Shown here: positions 55,169-63,893 of the stretch, in pieces
How the letters are laid out: every line of letters begins with the position of its first letter
How positions within the stretch are numbered: position 1 is the stretch's first letter
Source of the DNA: Cohnella sp. OV330
GTDB taxonomy: Bacteria; Bacillota; Bacilli; Paenibacillales; Paenibacillaceae
Reading direction: 5' to 3'
Length of the DNA stretch: 64,000 bases
Assembly (NCBI RefSeq): GCF_900112065.1
Contig: NZ_FOKE01000013.1
Location: 186,001-250,000, forward strand
Program-made: the position numbers and the translations under genes
The notes under the pieces: model-generated
The model's database searches: none
Seen by the model: the letters and a program-made list of their open reading frames with translations, nothing else
What the model was told of the DNA's origin: nothing

Positions 55169-55232
55169 TCTCGCCCTCTCGCCCCTCCCGCAGCAGGTTA
55201 GACCGTCAGAGGCCGGCATCGCCTCCTCATTC

Positions 55233-55262
55233 AACAAAGCCACCCGGCCGGGTGGCTTTGTT
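55233..55262. terminator. Perfect 30-bp palindromic terminator
   Basis: AACAAAGCCACCCGG and its exact complement, with TTTGTT at the 3' side on either strand. It separates the decarboxylase gene from the sigma gene. Confidence 0.75.
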
Positions 55263-55343
55263 GGCGTCGCGGGATGAAGTTGGATAAAATGAAGGCAACA
55301 TATAAGGATAAGGGAAAGCAACTAAGAAACGGAGGCGGGCTCC

Positions 55344-56243
55344 TTGAATACCAGCGACGCGACGCAAGACGTCGAACGGCTCTACCGCGAATACAAGCCT
55401 CTGCTGACCTCGATCGCCTACCGCATGCTCGGCTCGATGAGCGAAGCGGAAGATGCCGTGCAGGACGTATTCGTCGCCGTCAGCCGGCTGAACGGCGGCG
55501 AGGAGATCGAGCATCCGAAGGCCTATCTCGTCAAAATGACGACGAACCGCGCGCTCAACATGATGAAGGCCGCGCCTCGCCGACGGGAGAGCTACCCGGG
55601 GCCATGGCTGCCCGAGCCGATCATTGAGCTGGACGACAAGGAGCAGCCTCTGGAGCAGATGCTTCGGCATGAGCGGCTCGGCTACGCGATGCTCGTGCTG
55701 CTGCAGACGTGCACGCCGCCCGAACGGGCCGTGTTCGTACTGCGCGAGTCGTTCGGCTACGACTACGCCGAGATCGCGGCCATGCTCGACAAGAGCGAAG
55801 CCGCCTGCCGCAAGATCTTCAGCCGCGCCTCCGCCAAGATCGGCCACTTGCAGCCGACGGAGCACGAGGACGCGCCGGAACCCGAGATGGATCGCTTCGT
55901 CCGTTCGTTCGAGGAAGCGCTCGCGTCCGGACGCCCGGATGCGTTCGTCCATCTGCTCGCCGAGGACGCCGTACTGCTGAGCGACGGCGGCGGCATCGTG
56001 CGCGCGGCGATCAACCCGATCGAAGGCCCGGCGCGCATCGTCGCCTTCTTTGCCGGCATTGCCAACAAGGGCTCGCTCGACGGCCGCTGGCGGCGCGTGC
56101 GGATCAGCGGGCAGCCCGGCCTCCTGCTGGAGCGGGATCGCCTGACGCCGGTTGCCTATACGCTCGAGCCCGACGGTCGCGGGGGGATTCGCGCGATTTA
56201 TATGGTGTCCAACCCGGAGAAGCTGACGCGAATCTCGCGCTAA
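55344..56243 (+). CDS. ECF41-type RNA polymerase sigma factor (SigJ-like), second copy
   Basis: 299 residues: sigma-2 (LYREYKPLLTSIAYRMLGSMSEAEDAVQDVF), sigma-4 (CTPPERAVFVLRESFGYDYAEIAAMLDKSEAACRKIF) and a SnoaL/NTF2-like extension. The family marks WLPEP, DGGGI and NPEKL are all present. The TTG start at 55344 has GGAGG at 8-nt spacing. It controls, by family precedent, the carboxymuconolactone decarboxylase gene upstream, whose promoter has the ECF41 form. Distinct from, and not closely similar to, the sigma factor at 31009. Confidence 0.92.
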   Translation: MNTSDATQDVERLYREYKPLLTSIAYRMLGSMSEAEDAVQDVFVAVSRLNGGEEIEHPKAYLVKMTTNRALNMMKAAPRRRESYPGPWLPEPIIELDDKEQPLEQMLRHERLGYAMLVLLQTCTPPERAVFVLRESFGYDYAEIAAMLDKSEAACRKIFSRASAKIGHLQPTEHEDAPEPEMDRFVRSFEEALASGRPDAFVHLLAEDAVLLSDGGGIVRAAINPIEGPARIVAFFAGIANKGSLDGRWRRVRISGQPGLLLERDRLTPVAYTLEPDGRGGIRAIYMVSNPEKLTRISR

Positions 56244-56250
56244 AAATGCG

Positions 56251-56279
56251 AAGAGCCGTCCCGGAGGACGGCTCTTTGT
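56251..56279 (+). terminator. Rho-independent terminator after the sigma gene
   Basis: AAGAGCCGTCC / GGACGGCTCTT with a 4-base loop and TTGTCTTG following, 7 bp after the stop codon. It probably also serves the convergent GH35 gene. Confidence 0.85.
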
Positions 56280-56311
56280 CTTGTTAGGAGAGCGCCATGC
56301 TTTTCGACGGG

Positions 56312-58129
56312 TCAGCCTCCGGCTCCGACGTCCGGTTCATCCGCGAACCGAACGGTCGGACGGTTCACCCCGTGCAGCTCGAATACGACGATCTCGTTCT
56401 CTCCTTTGCGGAGCAAAGGTCCGGGGACGTACAGCCGGCGCTGCGGCCCGAGGCTCCAGTATCTCCCGAGATTGAAGCCGTTCACGAATACGACGCCCTT
56501 CGTCCATCCGTCCAGCTCCAGGAACGTATCGGCCGGTTCCTCCACTTTCAGCTTGCCGCAGTAAAAAGCGGGGTCGCCTTCCGGGGCTTCGAACGCCGAA
56601 TTGGCCCGTCCTCCGGACTCCGGCGCCGCTTGTGTCCCTGGCGCGAAGACCAGTCCCGACAGATCGTCCAGCGGCAAAGCGCGAAGCTCCCAATGATACA
56701 GGAACTGATTGCCCAGCCGGATGCCTTCGGTGACGCCCTTCGGATCGCGCATCAGCGGCCCGTAATTAATGCGCCCCATGTTCTCCACCAAAATGTCTAG
56801 CCGGACGCCTTCGGGCGGAATGTCGAAGCGGATCGGCGGATGCGTCCTGCCGCTGTCCGCCCGTTCGACGACGCCCAGGCAGCGCCCGTCCACGAACACC
56901 AGCGCGCGGTCGCGCACCTCTTGAATCACAAGCTCGTTATCCGGACGCGGGCCTGTGACATGCGTTGAATACAGGATGAAGCCGCTCGACTGCCCGACGT
57001 TCTCCATCGGCTCCGGCGTCGTCCGCTTCATCGGCGCAGACAGCGCGTCCAGCGAACCGAACAGCGATGCCCTCTCTGCCAAGATGAGCTCGCCATAGTC
57101 CCGGCTTGGGATCCGGGCGGGCAGCGGGTCGTCGGGCAGCGTCATATGCTCGGACAGCACGCGCCGGACCGCCTCGTATTTGACCGTCGGACGGCCGGAT
57201 TCGGACAGCAGCGCGTCGTAATCGTAGCTCGTGACGGTAGGCGCATAAGCGCCGCCATGGTTAGCCCCGCTCCAGAAGCCGAAGTTCGTGCCGCCGTGGA
57301 ACATGTAGAAGTTCAAGGAAGCCCCTTGCCGCAGGATCGCGTCCAGCTCCTGCGCCAGATTGTCCGCATCCCGGACATGATGTTTTTCTCCCCAGTGGTC
57401 GAACCAGCCGTTCCAAAATTCCATCACCATGAGCGGGCCGACGGGCTGATAGCGCCGCAGCTGCTTGAAAGCCTCCTCCGACCGGGAGCCGAAGTTCACC
57501 GTCGCCAGCGCTTCCGGCACCATGCCGCCCTGAAGCATGAAGTCGGCTTCGCCGTCGGACGTGAACAGCAGCACGTCCATCCCTCTGGCGCGCATCGCGT
57601 CCCGCAAGTACGCGAGGTACGCGGTATCGTTGCCGTAGCTGCCGTATTCGTTTTCGATCTGCAGCGCGATGATCGGTCCTCCGTTCGTGCACAGCAGCGG
57701 GCGCAGCATCGGCAGCAGCCGGTCGTAATACGCGTCGATCCGCCGCAAGTACGGCTCGTTGTAGCAGCGCAGGCGAATTCCCGGCTCCGCGAGCAGCCAA
57801 GCCGGCAGCCCGCCGAACTCCCATTCGGCGCAGATGTAGGGGCTCGGCCGGACGATGACGTGCAGCCCCAAGCTTCCGGCCAGCCGGACGAAGGCGGCTA
57901 CGTCGGCGATGCCGGCGAAGTCGAACTCGCCGGGGCGCGGCTCGTGCAGGTTCCACGGCACGTACGTCTCCACCGTGTTGAGGCCGAGCGCCCTCAGCTT
58001 CAGCAGCCGGTCCTCCCAGTACTCGGGCACGGTGCGGAAGTAATGAATCGCGCCAGACAGGATCCGTACCGGCTCGCCGTCGAGCACGAATCGATCGCCT
58101 TGCGCCTCGAACGTTTTCCTTGCTGTCAT
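56312..58129 (-). CDS. GH35 beta-galactosidase
   Basis: 605 residues, no signal peptide, so cytoplasmic. GH35 TIM barrel with the acid/base Glu in GGPIIALQIENEYGSYG (E161 by this start) and the nucleophile Glu in PLMVMEFWNGWFDHWG (E237), followed by C-terminal beta-sandwich domains. It removes terminal beta-linked galactose from oligosaccharides. ATG 58129 lies 4 bp after the stop of the fucosidase gene, with AGGAGAGGGG about 9 nt upstream; a longer frame from 58153 overlaps the fucosidase gene and is less likely. Last gene of the glycan operon. Confidence 0.92.
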   Translation of the reverse strand: MTARKTFEAQGDRFVLDGEPVRILSGAIHYFRTVPEYWEDRLLKLRALGLNTVETYVPWNLHEPRPGEFDFAGIADVAAFVRLAGSLGLHVIVRPSPYICAEWEFGGLPAWLLAEPGIRLRCYNEPYLRRIDAYYDRLLPMLRPLLCTNGGPIIALQIENEYGSYGNDTAYLAYLRDAMRARGMDVLLFTSDGEADFMLQGGMVPEALATVNFGSRSEEAFKQLRRYQPVGPLMVMEFWNGWFDHWGEKHHVRDADNLAQELDAILRQGASLNFYMFHGGTNFGFWSGANHGGAYAPTVTSYDYDALLSESGRPTVKYEAVRRVLSEHMTLPDDPLPARIPSRDYGELILAERASLFGSLDALSAPMKRTTPEPMENVGQSSGFILYSTHVTGPRPDNELVIQEVRDRALVFVDGRCLGVVERADSGRTHPPIRFDIPPEGVRLDILVENMGRINYGPLMRDPKGVTEGIRLGNQFLYHWELRALPLDDLSGLVFAPGTQAAPESGGRANSAFEAPEGDPAFYCGKLKVEEPADTFLELDGWTKGVVFVNGFNLGRYWSLGPQRRLYVPGPLLRKGENEIVVFELHGVNRPTVRFADEPDVGAGG

Positions 58130-58133
58130 CGGC

Positions 58134-59399
58134 TTATCCCCTCTCCTCGGCATATAGGCGCATCGCCCGCACGATCGGTACGCCTTCGCTCTCCAGCACG
58201 CGCAGGCGGACGGCCTCCGCCTTCACCTGCGGCAGCCGGTCGATCTTCTTGTGACCGACCGCGCTGCCGCGGGCGATCTCCGTCCATTGCCCGTTCGCCA
58301 GCGCGTCCGCCGCATATGCGCGGATGCGCTCCCCGTGCCGGATGTCCTCCATCAGCACGAGATGCGAGAGCGCCGTCTCCCGGTCCAGCCGTACGGTCAG
58401 CTCGTATCCCTCGCCTGCCGTCTGACCCGCAGTATGCCCGAATCGCCGCCGCACCTCGTCGCCGAACTCGAGCACGCGGCGGACATCCGCCTCCGGCAGA
58501 AGTCCCCGATCGTCCGGCGATACGTTGAGCAGCAGATTGCAGCCGTGCCCGACCGAACGATAATAAATATCCATCAGCTCATCGAGCGCGAGCAGCCGGT
58601 CTTCGGCATCCGGATGCCAGAACCACTGTCTCTTGCGGATCGGCACGTCGCACTCGGCCGGAATCCACCGGGGCGTATCCTCCAGCCAATCGGCCCCGGC
58701 ATCGGTGAACATGCTTAGCCGCGCCGCCTCGGCCGTATTCCAGCAAGGGTACGGCGCGACGCCGTCTTCATTGCCCACCCAGCGGATGGTCGGGGCGCCC
58801 ATGTTGAACACCATCGCCTCCGGCTGATATTCGCGGACTAGCTCCATGATGCGCGCCCAATCGTACGCGCGGCCCTCCGAGCCGGCGCCGTCGAACCATA
58901 CCTCGGCCAGCGGCCCGTACCCGGTCAGCAGCTCCGTCAGCTGGACGGCATAGAAGTCGTCGTAGGCCGCGGGGTCCGCGTAGCAAGGTTCGTGCCGATC
59001 CCACGGGGACAAATATAGGCCGAAGCCGATACTCTCCTCCCGGCACGCCTCCGCGCATTCCCGCACGACGTCGCCCCGGCCGTCCCGCCACGGGCTCGAA
59101 GCGACGGAGTAGTCCGTCGTCGCCGTCGGCCACAGGCAGAAGCCGTCGTGGTGCTTCGCCGTCAGGACGAAGTACTTCATGCCGGCCTGCTTCGCCGTCC
59201 GTACCCACTGCCGCGCGTCGAGCGCCGTCGGCCTGAACTTTTCCGCCGGATCGTCGCCCTCTCCCCACTCTTGATCGCAGAACGTATTCATCCCGAAGTG
59301 GCAGAACATGCCCATCTCCATGTCCTGCCAGGCCAGCTGCGCCTCGCTCGGCAGCGGGCCTTTATATTGGTCAGCCGCGTTCGGCTCCCTCGCGTTCAT
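58134..59399 (-). CDS. GH29 alpha-L-fucosidase
   Basis: 421 residues, no signal peptide. GH29 signature: WQDMEMGMFCHFGMNTF, TAKHHDGFCLWPT with the substrate-binding His pair, and nucleophile D170 in LAEVWFDGAG. GH29 enzymes release alpha-L-fucose. ATG has GGAGG at 8 nt. Third gene in the operon phosphoesterase, Gfo/Idh/MocA oxidoreductase, fucosidase, beta-galactosidase; only 13 bp follow the oxidoreductase stop. Fucosylated galactosides are the implied substrate. Confidence 0.92.
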   Translation of the reverse strand: MNAREPNAADQYKGPLPSEAQLAWQDMEMGMFCHFGMNTFCDQEWGEGDDPAEKFRPTALDARQWVRTAKQAGMKYFVLTAKHHDGFCLWPTATTDYSVASSPWRDGRGDVVRECAEACREESIGFGLYLSPWDRHEPCYADPAAYDDFYAVQLTELLTGYGPLAEVWFDGAGSEGRAYDWARIMELVREYQPEAMVFNMGAPTIRWVGNEDGVAPYPCWNTAEAARLSMFTDAGADWLEDTPRWIPAECDVPIRKRQWFWHPDAEDRLLALDELMDIYYRSVGHGCNLLLNVSPDDRGLLPEADVRRVLEFGDEVRRRFGHTAGQTAGEGYELTVRLDRETALSHLVLMEDIRHGERIRAYAADALANGQWTEIARGSAVGHKKIDRLPQVKAEAVRLRVLESEGVPIVRAMRLYAEERG

Positions 59400-59412
59400 C
59401 CCATCGTCCTCC

Positions 59413-60681
59413 TCATCCTTGCAATCCCTTGACGAACGCGGCCGGCTCGACCACGATGCCTTCCGATCGCGATTTTTCCGCCGCGAAGGCCATCAGGTGG
59501 CTCTGAACCGACTGCTGCGCCGATGTGCGGCCGCCGCCCGAGCCCCCGCCTTCGCCGACCAGCTTGACGAAATCCTTCATCAGCCGCTCGTCTCCGCCGC
59601 CGTGACCGACATGGCCGCCCGATTGGCCCCAGGAGATTCGCTCCGTCTTCCCGGTGCCGAAGTGCAGCACCTCGATCGCGTCCTCCTCCATCGTGCCTCG
59701 GATCTCGCCTTTCGTGCCCATCAGCTTGATGCTGCGCCCGATGTCCCGCGTGAAGGCGCTCATCGTGAAGGCGGCGGTCGCGCCGCCCGCGAATTCCAGA
59801 TTGACGACCTGGCGGTCGACGACATCGTTGTCGCAGCGATAGACGCAGCGGCCGTAAGGACCTTCGAGCAGCGCGCGATACCGCGCCTCGTAGCTCGGAT
59901 CGTCGCTGATGGCGGAGGTCGGCCAATCCGTGTTGTCCGTCAAATACTGCCTAGGGGCGTAGTAGAGGCATTCGTCCGCGGCCGGGCAGCCGTCCAGGCA
60001 GCGCTGCGGCGCGCCCGCCGGGGCATGCTCGGGCCGGAAGTGCCCAAGCGAGCCGAAGGAAGAGACGCGCACGCAATCCGTCCCGGCCAGCCACAGCAGG
60101 ATGTCCAGATCGTGGCTGGCCTTCGCCAGAATCATCGGACTGGCATCCGCCGTCCGGCTCCAATTGCCTCGCACGAAGCTGTGCGCCTGGTGCCAGTAGC
60201 CGACATTCTCGTTGTGCACGATGTTCGTCAGCGTGCCGATCCGCCCCTCGTCCAGCAAAGCCTTGATCGTGGAGAAAAAATCGGTGTACCGCAGCACGTG
60301 GCAGATCGAGAAGATCCGTCCGGCGCTCGCGGCGGCTTCCCCAAGCCGCAGGCACTCCCCGGCATCGGGCGACATGGGCTTCTCCAGCAGGACGTGGTAT
60401 CCCGCGGCCAGCGCCTTCATCGCCTGCTCGTAATGCTGCTTGTCCTGCGTGCAGATCAGCACGGCGTCCGCGAGCTTCGGGCGCGCGAGCAGCTCGTCCG
60501 CGCGCTCGAAGCACAGATCGGGCGCGATGGCGTGCGCTTGCCCGACCTGGTTCCTTCGCACGGCGTTCGGCTCGGCGACGGCGACGACCTGCATCGCCTC
60601 CGGATGGCCGATCGCGTACGACGCATAGTAAATTCCTCGCAGCCCGGCGCCGATCAATGCAACCTTTACCTTCGCTTTCAT
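59413..60681 (-). CDS. Gfo/Idh/MocA-family oxidoreductase
   Basis: 422 residues. The N-terminal Rossmann fold starts VALIGAGLRGIYYASYA. The conserved EKPM motif (HVLLEKPMSPDAGE) supplies the catalytic Lys, and a C-terminal alpha/beta domain with a Cys-rich loop (CLDGCPAADECLYY) may bind a metal. NAD-dependent sugar or inositol oxidoreductases of this family often sit in glycan operons. It overlaps the preceding phosphoesterase by 4 bp (ATGA). The sugar substrate is unknown, possibly a fucose or galactose derivative. Confidence 0.9.
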   Translation of the reverse strand: MKAKVKVALIGAGLRGIYYASYAIGHPEAMQVVAVAEPNAVRRNQVGQAHAIAPDLCFERADELLARPKLADAVLICTQDKQHYEQAMKALAAGYHVLLEKPMSPDAGECLRLGEAAASAGRIFSICHVLRYTDFFSTIKALLDEGRIGTLTNIVHNENVGYWHQAHSFVRGNWSRTADASPMILAKASHDLDILLWLAGTDCVRVSSFGSLGHFRPEHAPAGAPQRCLDGCPAADECLYYAPRQYLTDNTDWPTSAISDDPSYEARYRALLEGPYGRCVYRCDNDVVDRQVVNLEFAGGATAAFTMSAFTRDIGRSIKLMGTKGEIRGTMEEDAIEVLHFGTGKTERISWGQSGGHVGHGGGDERLMKDFVKLVGEGGGSGGGRTSAQQSVQSHLMAFAAEKSRSEGIVVEPAAFVKGLQG

Positions 60682-61676
60682 CCTTGAGACTCACTCCCTG
60701 CCTTCTTATATTTATCCGTGCCCATTGCGCCGACCTTCGGCGTCCGGCCCGTCGGTTCATGTCTCGGCTGCGCCTTCAGCACGGAGCCGTCCGCGAGCCG
60801 AAGCCATGTGTCGAAGCTGCGTTCGCCCTCACGGAGTTCGATGACCCGTGCGCCCGGAAGGAAGGGTCGATCCAGATAGGCGTTTCGCGTCGTTCGACCG
60901 TAGCAGAGCCGGATGCCATGCCACTCGCCCCAGTAATCTTGCGCATGGTCGTGCCCGACGAACGTCCCCATGACGTCGCCCTGCTCGATCATCGCCGCGA
61001 ACATGCCGGAATTGATCCAAGGCGCGCAGCAGAAGTCCGCGTGGCGCTCTCCGTAGCAGACGCCGAAGTCCCATACGTCGTTGTATTCCGGAAGCGGGAT
61101 ATGGAAAAACGCGAGAGCCGGCAGCGGGACGCCGCCGTTGTCGACGGCAAGCCGGTGGGACGTATTCGCATACCATTCGATCTGATCGCGGCGAATCCAA
61201 TCGTAGAAGCCCATCCGGCTGTATTCGAGCGGCGAGTAGCTTCCGGAATCGAGGAAATACAAGGCGGCCGCCGCCCCGCGCTCCCGCCCTTCCACCGTCA
61301 GCGCGTAATTGCCGGCGCCGTGCACGCCCGGCGCGTCCGGCTTGGCCGCATTGTGCGGGTACGTCAGTTGGAGCGCGTGCAGTTGCTCCCGCGTGACCGT
61401 CCCCTCCGAATCGTGATTGCCGAAGACGGCCGCCCAGGCCGTCCGCGTCCGTTCGGGCACCTCGCAGGCGCGCCGGAACGCAGCCGCGGGATCGGCATGT
61501 CCGGCCGAAGCGATCACATCGCCCGTATAGACGACCAGGTCCGGCTTCTCCGCCTCGATGATTTCAAGCATCATCCCGGTCATCCGCGTTTCTTCCTCGT
61601 CCGGATTCGCGAACTCGGGATCGGTGAATTGTACGATCCGGAACGTTCCGTCCGCTTTGAATCGCATCGATTTCAT
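60678..61676 (-). CDS. Calcineurin-like metallophosphoesterase
   Basis: About 332 residues. Metallophosphoesterase motifs in order: FTDPEF (first Asp), YTGDV, FGNHDSEG, FHIPLPEY, and GHDHAQDY. Two-metal phosphatase fold, similar to Icc/PA-phosphatase-like secreted or cytoplasmic enzymes; no signal peptide is visible. Start taken at ATG 61676, with GGAGGTG 11-12 nt upstream; a GTG at 61703 precedes that site. First gene of the glycan operon, divergent from the ABC importer at 61907. Confidence 0.85.
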   Translation of the reverse strand: MKSMRFKADGTFRIVQFTDPEFANPDEEETRMTGMMLEIIEAEKPDLVVYTGDVIASAGHADPAAAFRRACEVPERTRTAWAAVFGNHDSEGTVTREQLHALQLTYPHNAAKPDAPGVHGAGNYALTVEGRERGAAAALYFLDSGSYSPLEYSRMGFYDWIRRDQIEWYANTSHRLAVDNGGVPLPALAFFHIPLPEYNDVWDFGVCYGERHADFCCAPWINSGMFAAMIEQGDVMGTFVGHDHAQDYWGEWHGIRLCYGRTTRNAYLDRPFLPGARVIELREGERSFDTWLRLADGSVLKAQPRHEPTGRTPKVGAMGTDKYKKAGSESQG

Positions 61677-61849
61677 ATAAGCAAAGGCCACCTCCGCAAT
61701 CACTTAACTGTACTTCCGGCGACCGTTCGCGGTCCGCCGGCCTTGGCTACGCCACTAGCATATGAGCCCCTATCAGCCGCGTCAATACGCGGCCCCGCCG
61801 TTCGCGCAACAAGTCACGAGCGTGCCAAGATCAAGTCATCATCCTAGTA

Positions 61850-61877
61850 GTGACGCCGATCGGCCCCTTGCTATAAT
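61850..61877 (+). promoter_or_regulatory. Promoter for the ABC importer operon
   Basis: GTGACG (61850-61855), 16-bp spacer, TATAAT (61872-61877), 29 bp before the first start codon. Confidence 0.5.
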
Positions 61878-61906
61878 CGAGTCACCGCAACGGACGCACA
61901 GAAAGG

Positions 61907-62905
61907 ATGAGCCATTTGGCAGCGCTACCAACGATAGAACACACCGCATCGCAAGCAGAGCTTCGCCGAGCCGTGCCCGCGTCCCGAACACGGACATTAT
62001 GGAGGCAGATCAAGAAGTACAAAGCTCTGCTGCTCATGACGCTGCCCGGCGTCGTCTACTTGATCGTCAACAACTACATTCCGATGTACGGCGTCATACT
62101 CGCTTTTAAAAACCTGAACTACGTGCAGGGCATCTGGGGCAGCCCCTTCGTCGGATTCGACAACTTCAAGTTCCTGTTCCAGTCTCCGGACGCCTTCCTG
62201 ATCACGCGCAATACGATCGCTTACAACGTCGCGTTTATCGTCTTCAATCTGATCCTGGCGCTGCTGACCGCGCTGCTCATCAACGAGATCAAGGACAAAT
62301 TCGTCGCCCGCTTCTACCAAAGCACCTTCCTGCTGCCCCACATCATCTCGATGGTCGTGGTCGCCTATCTGGTATACAGCTTCCTCAACACGGACAGCGG
62401 CCTCGTGAACCGGCAGATCGTCAAATGGTTCGGCACGGACGCGATCTCCTGGTATACCGAGTCCCGCTATTGGCCCTACGTTCTCGTGATCGTCAACGCA
62501 TGGAAAAACGTAGGCTACCTGTCCATCATCTACTTTGCCGCCATCATCGGCATCGACAAGGAGTATTACGAGGCGGCGACGATCGACGGCGCCAGCAAGT
62601 GGAGACAGATGACCCGGATCACGCTGCCGCTCATCTCGCCGGTCATCGTCGTCATGACGTTGCTCGCTATCAGCTCCATCATGCGTTCGGACTTCGGCCT
62701 GTTCTACCAAGTGCCGATGAATTCGGGACCGCTGCTGCCGACGACCAATACGATCGATACCTTCGTCTACCGGGCGATGGTCGGGTTCGGCGATATCGGA
62801 ATGTCCGCCGCGGCCGGCTTGTACCAGTCCGTCGTCTGCTTTTTCCTGATCCTCGCAGCCAACCTGCTCGTCCGTCGAGTCAGCAAGCAAGACGCCCTAT
62901 TCTAA
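61907..62905 (+). CDS. Carbohydrate ABC transporter permease, LplB-like
   Basis: About 332 residues with six transmembrane helices and the EAA loop EAATIDGASKWRQM..ITLPLI. N-terminal block MTLPGVVYLIVNNYIPMYG is typical. GAAAGG directly abuts the ATG at 61907 with no gap, while the in-frame TTG at 61916 has it at 8 nt; the latter may be the real start, as at the other permease (7840/7849). It pairs with the next permease. No ATPase gene is present. Confidence 0.9.
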   Translation: MSHLAALPTIEHTASQAELRRAVPASRTRTLWRQIKKYKALLLMTLPGVVYLIVNNYIPMYGVILAFKNLNYVQGIWGSPFVGFDNFKFLFQSPDAFLITRNTIAYNVAFIVFNLILALLTALLINEIKDKFVARFYQSTFLLPHIISMVVVAYLVYSFLNTDSGLVNRQIVKWFGTDAISWYTESRYWPYVLVIVNAWKNVGYLSIIYFAAIIGIDKEYYEAATIDGASKWRQMTRITLPLISPVIVVMTLLAISSIMRSDFGLFYQVPMNSGPLLPTTNTIDTFVYRAMVGFGDIGMSAAAGLYQSVVCFFLILAANLLVRRVSKQDALF

Positions 62906-62927
62906 ACGAGAGGAGGCACGACGCCGC

Positions 62928-63818
62928 ATGCCGATTGCCAGCCGTATACGCATTCCGTTCATTCACCTGTTTTTCGTGTTGTTCGCCATTGCATCGCTCT
63001 TGCCGTTCGTCCTCGTCTTCATCGTATCGATTACCGACGAGCAGTCGATCGCCCGGCACGGCTACTCTTTGTTCCCGAGCAAGATTAAATTTGCCGCCTA
63101 CAACTTCCTGTTCAACGACTTCGCGCAGATTGCCCGGTCTTATGGCGTTACCATCGTCTGCACCTTCATAGGCACGATTCTGAGCGTGCTGATCACGGCC
63201 CTGTTCGCCTATCCGCTGTCGCGACCCGGACTTCCGCTGAAGCGAACGCTGAGCTTCTTCCTGTTCTTCACGATGCTGTTCAGCGGCGGCATGGCGCCTT
63301 GGTATATCACCTACGTCACGATGTTCGGGATGAAAAACACGCTGATGTCCATGATCGTCCCGAACCTGCTGCTGAGCGCGTTCAACGTCCTGCTGATGCG
63401 CAGCTTTTTCGCCAATACGATACCCGAGTCGATCGTCGAATCGGGCACGATCGACGGGGCGAGCGAATGGAAGATCTTCCTGAAGCTGATCGTGCCGCTG
63501 TCGGCTCCGATCGTCGCGACGATCGCCCTCTTCAATCTGCTGTCATACTGGAACGATTGGTACAACTGCATGCTGTTCATCGACAAGGCGGGACTTATGA
63601 ACATCCAGTATCTGATGACGAAGATGCTGCTGAACGTCCAGTTCCTGATCGAAAAGTCGAGCTCCTCGAGCAATGCGACAGAACTGCTGTCCAAGATGCC
63701 GACCGAGACCATTCGCATGGCTCTCGCCATCATCGGCATCGCGCCTCTCTTGGTCGCGTATCCGTTCTTCCAGCGGTACTACATCAGCGGCATTACCAGC
63801 GGCGCGGTCAAGGGTTAA
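62928..63818 (+). CDS. Carbohydrate ABC transporter permease, YtcP family
   Basis: 296 residues, six helices, EAA loop ESGTIDGASEWKIF..IVPLSA, and the YYISGITSGAVKG C-terminus shared with the permease at 8789. ATG 62928 has GAGGAGG at about 11 nt. Follows the first permease by 22 bp and is followed by a binding lipoprotein. Confidence 0.9.
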   Translation: MPIASRIRIPFIHLFFVLFAIASLLPFVLVFIVSITDEQSIARHGYSLFPSKIKFAAYNFLFNDFAQIARSYGVTIVCTFIGTILSVLITALFAYPLSRPGLPLKRTLSFFLFFTMLFSGGMAPWYITYVTMFGMKNTLMSMIVPNLLLSAFNVLLMRSFFANTIPESIVESGTIDGASEWKIFLKLIVPLSAPIVATIALFNLLSYWNDWYNCMLFIDKAGLMNIQYLMTKMLLNVQFLIEKSSSSSNATELLSKMPTETIRMALAIIGIAPLLVAYPFFQRYYISGITSGAVKG

Positions 63819-63893
63819 TTCCCATCGATCTAGCCGTTGTCAAAGATTCATAGATCCTTAATATTAGAAGGTAGAGAAGGGAATGGGACAAAG

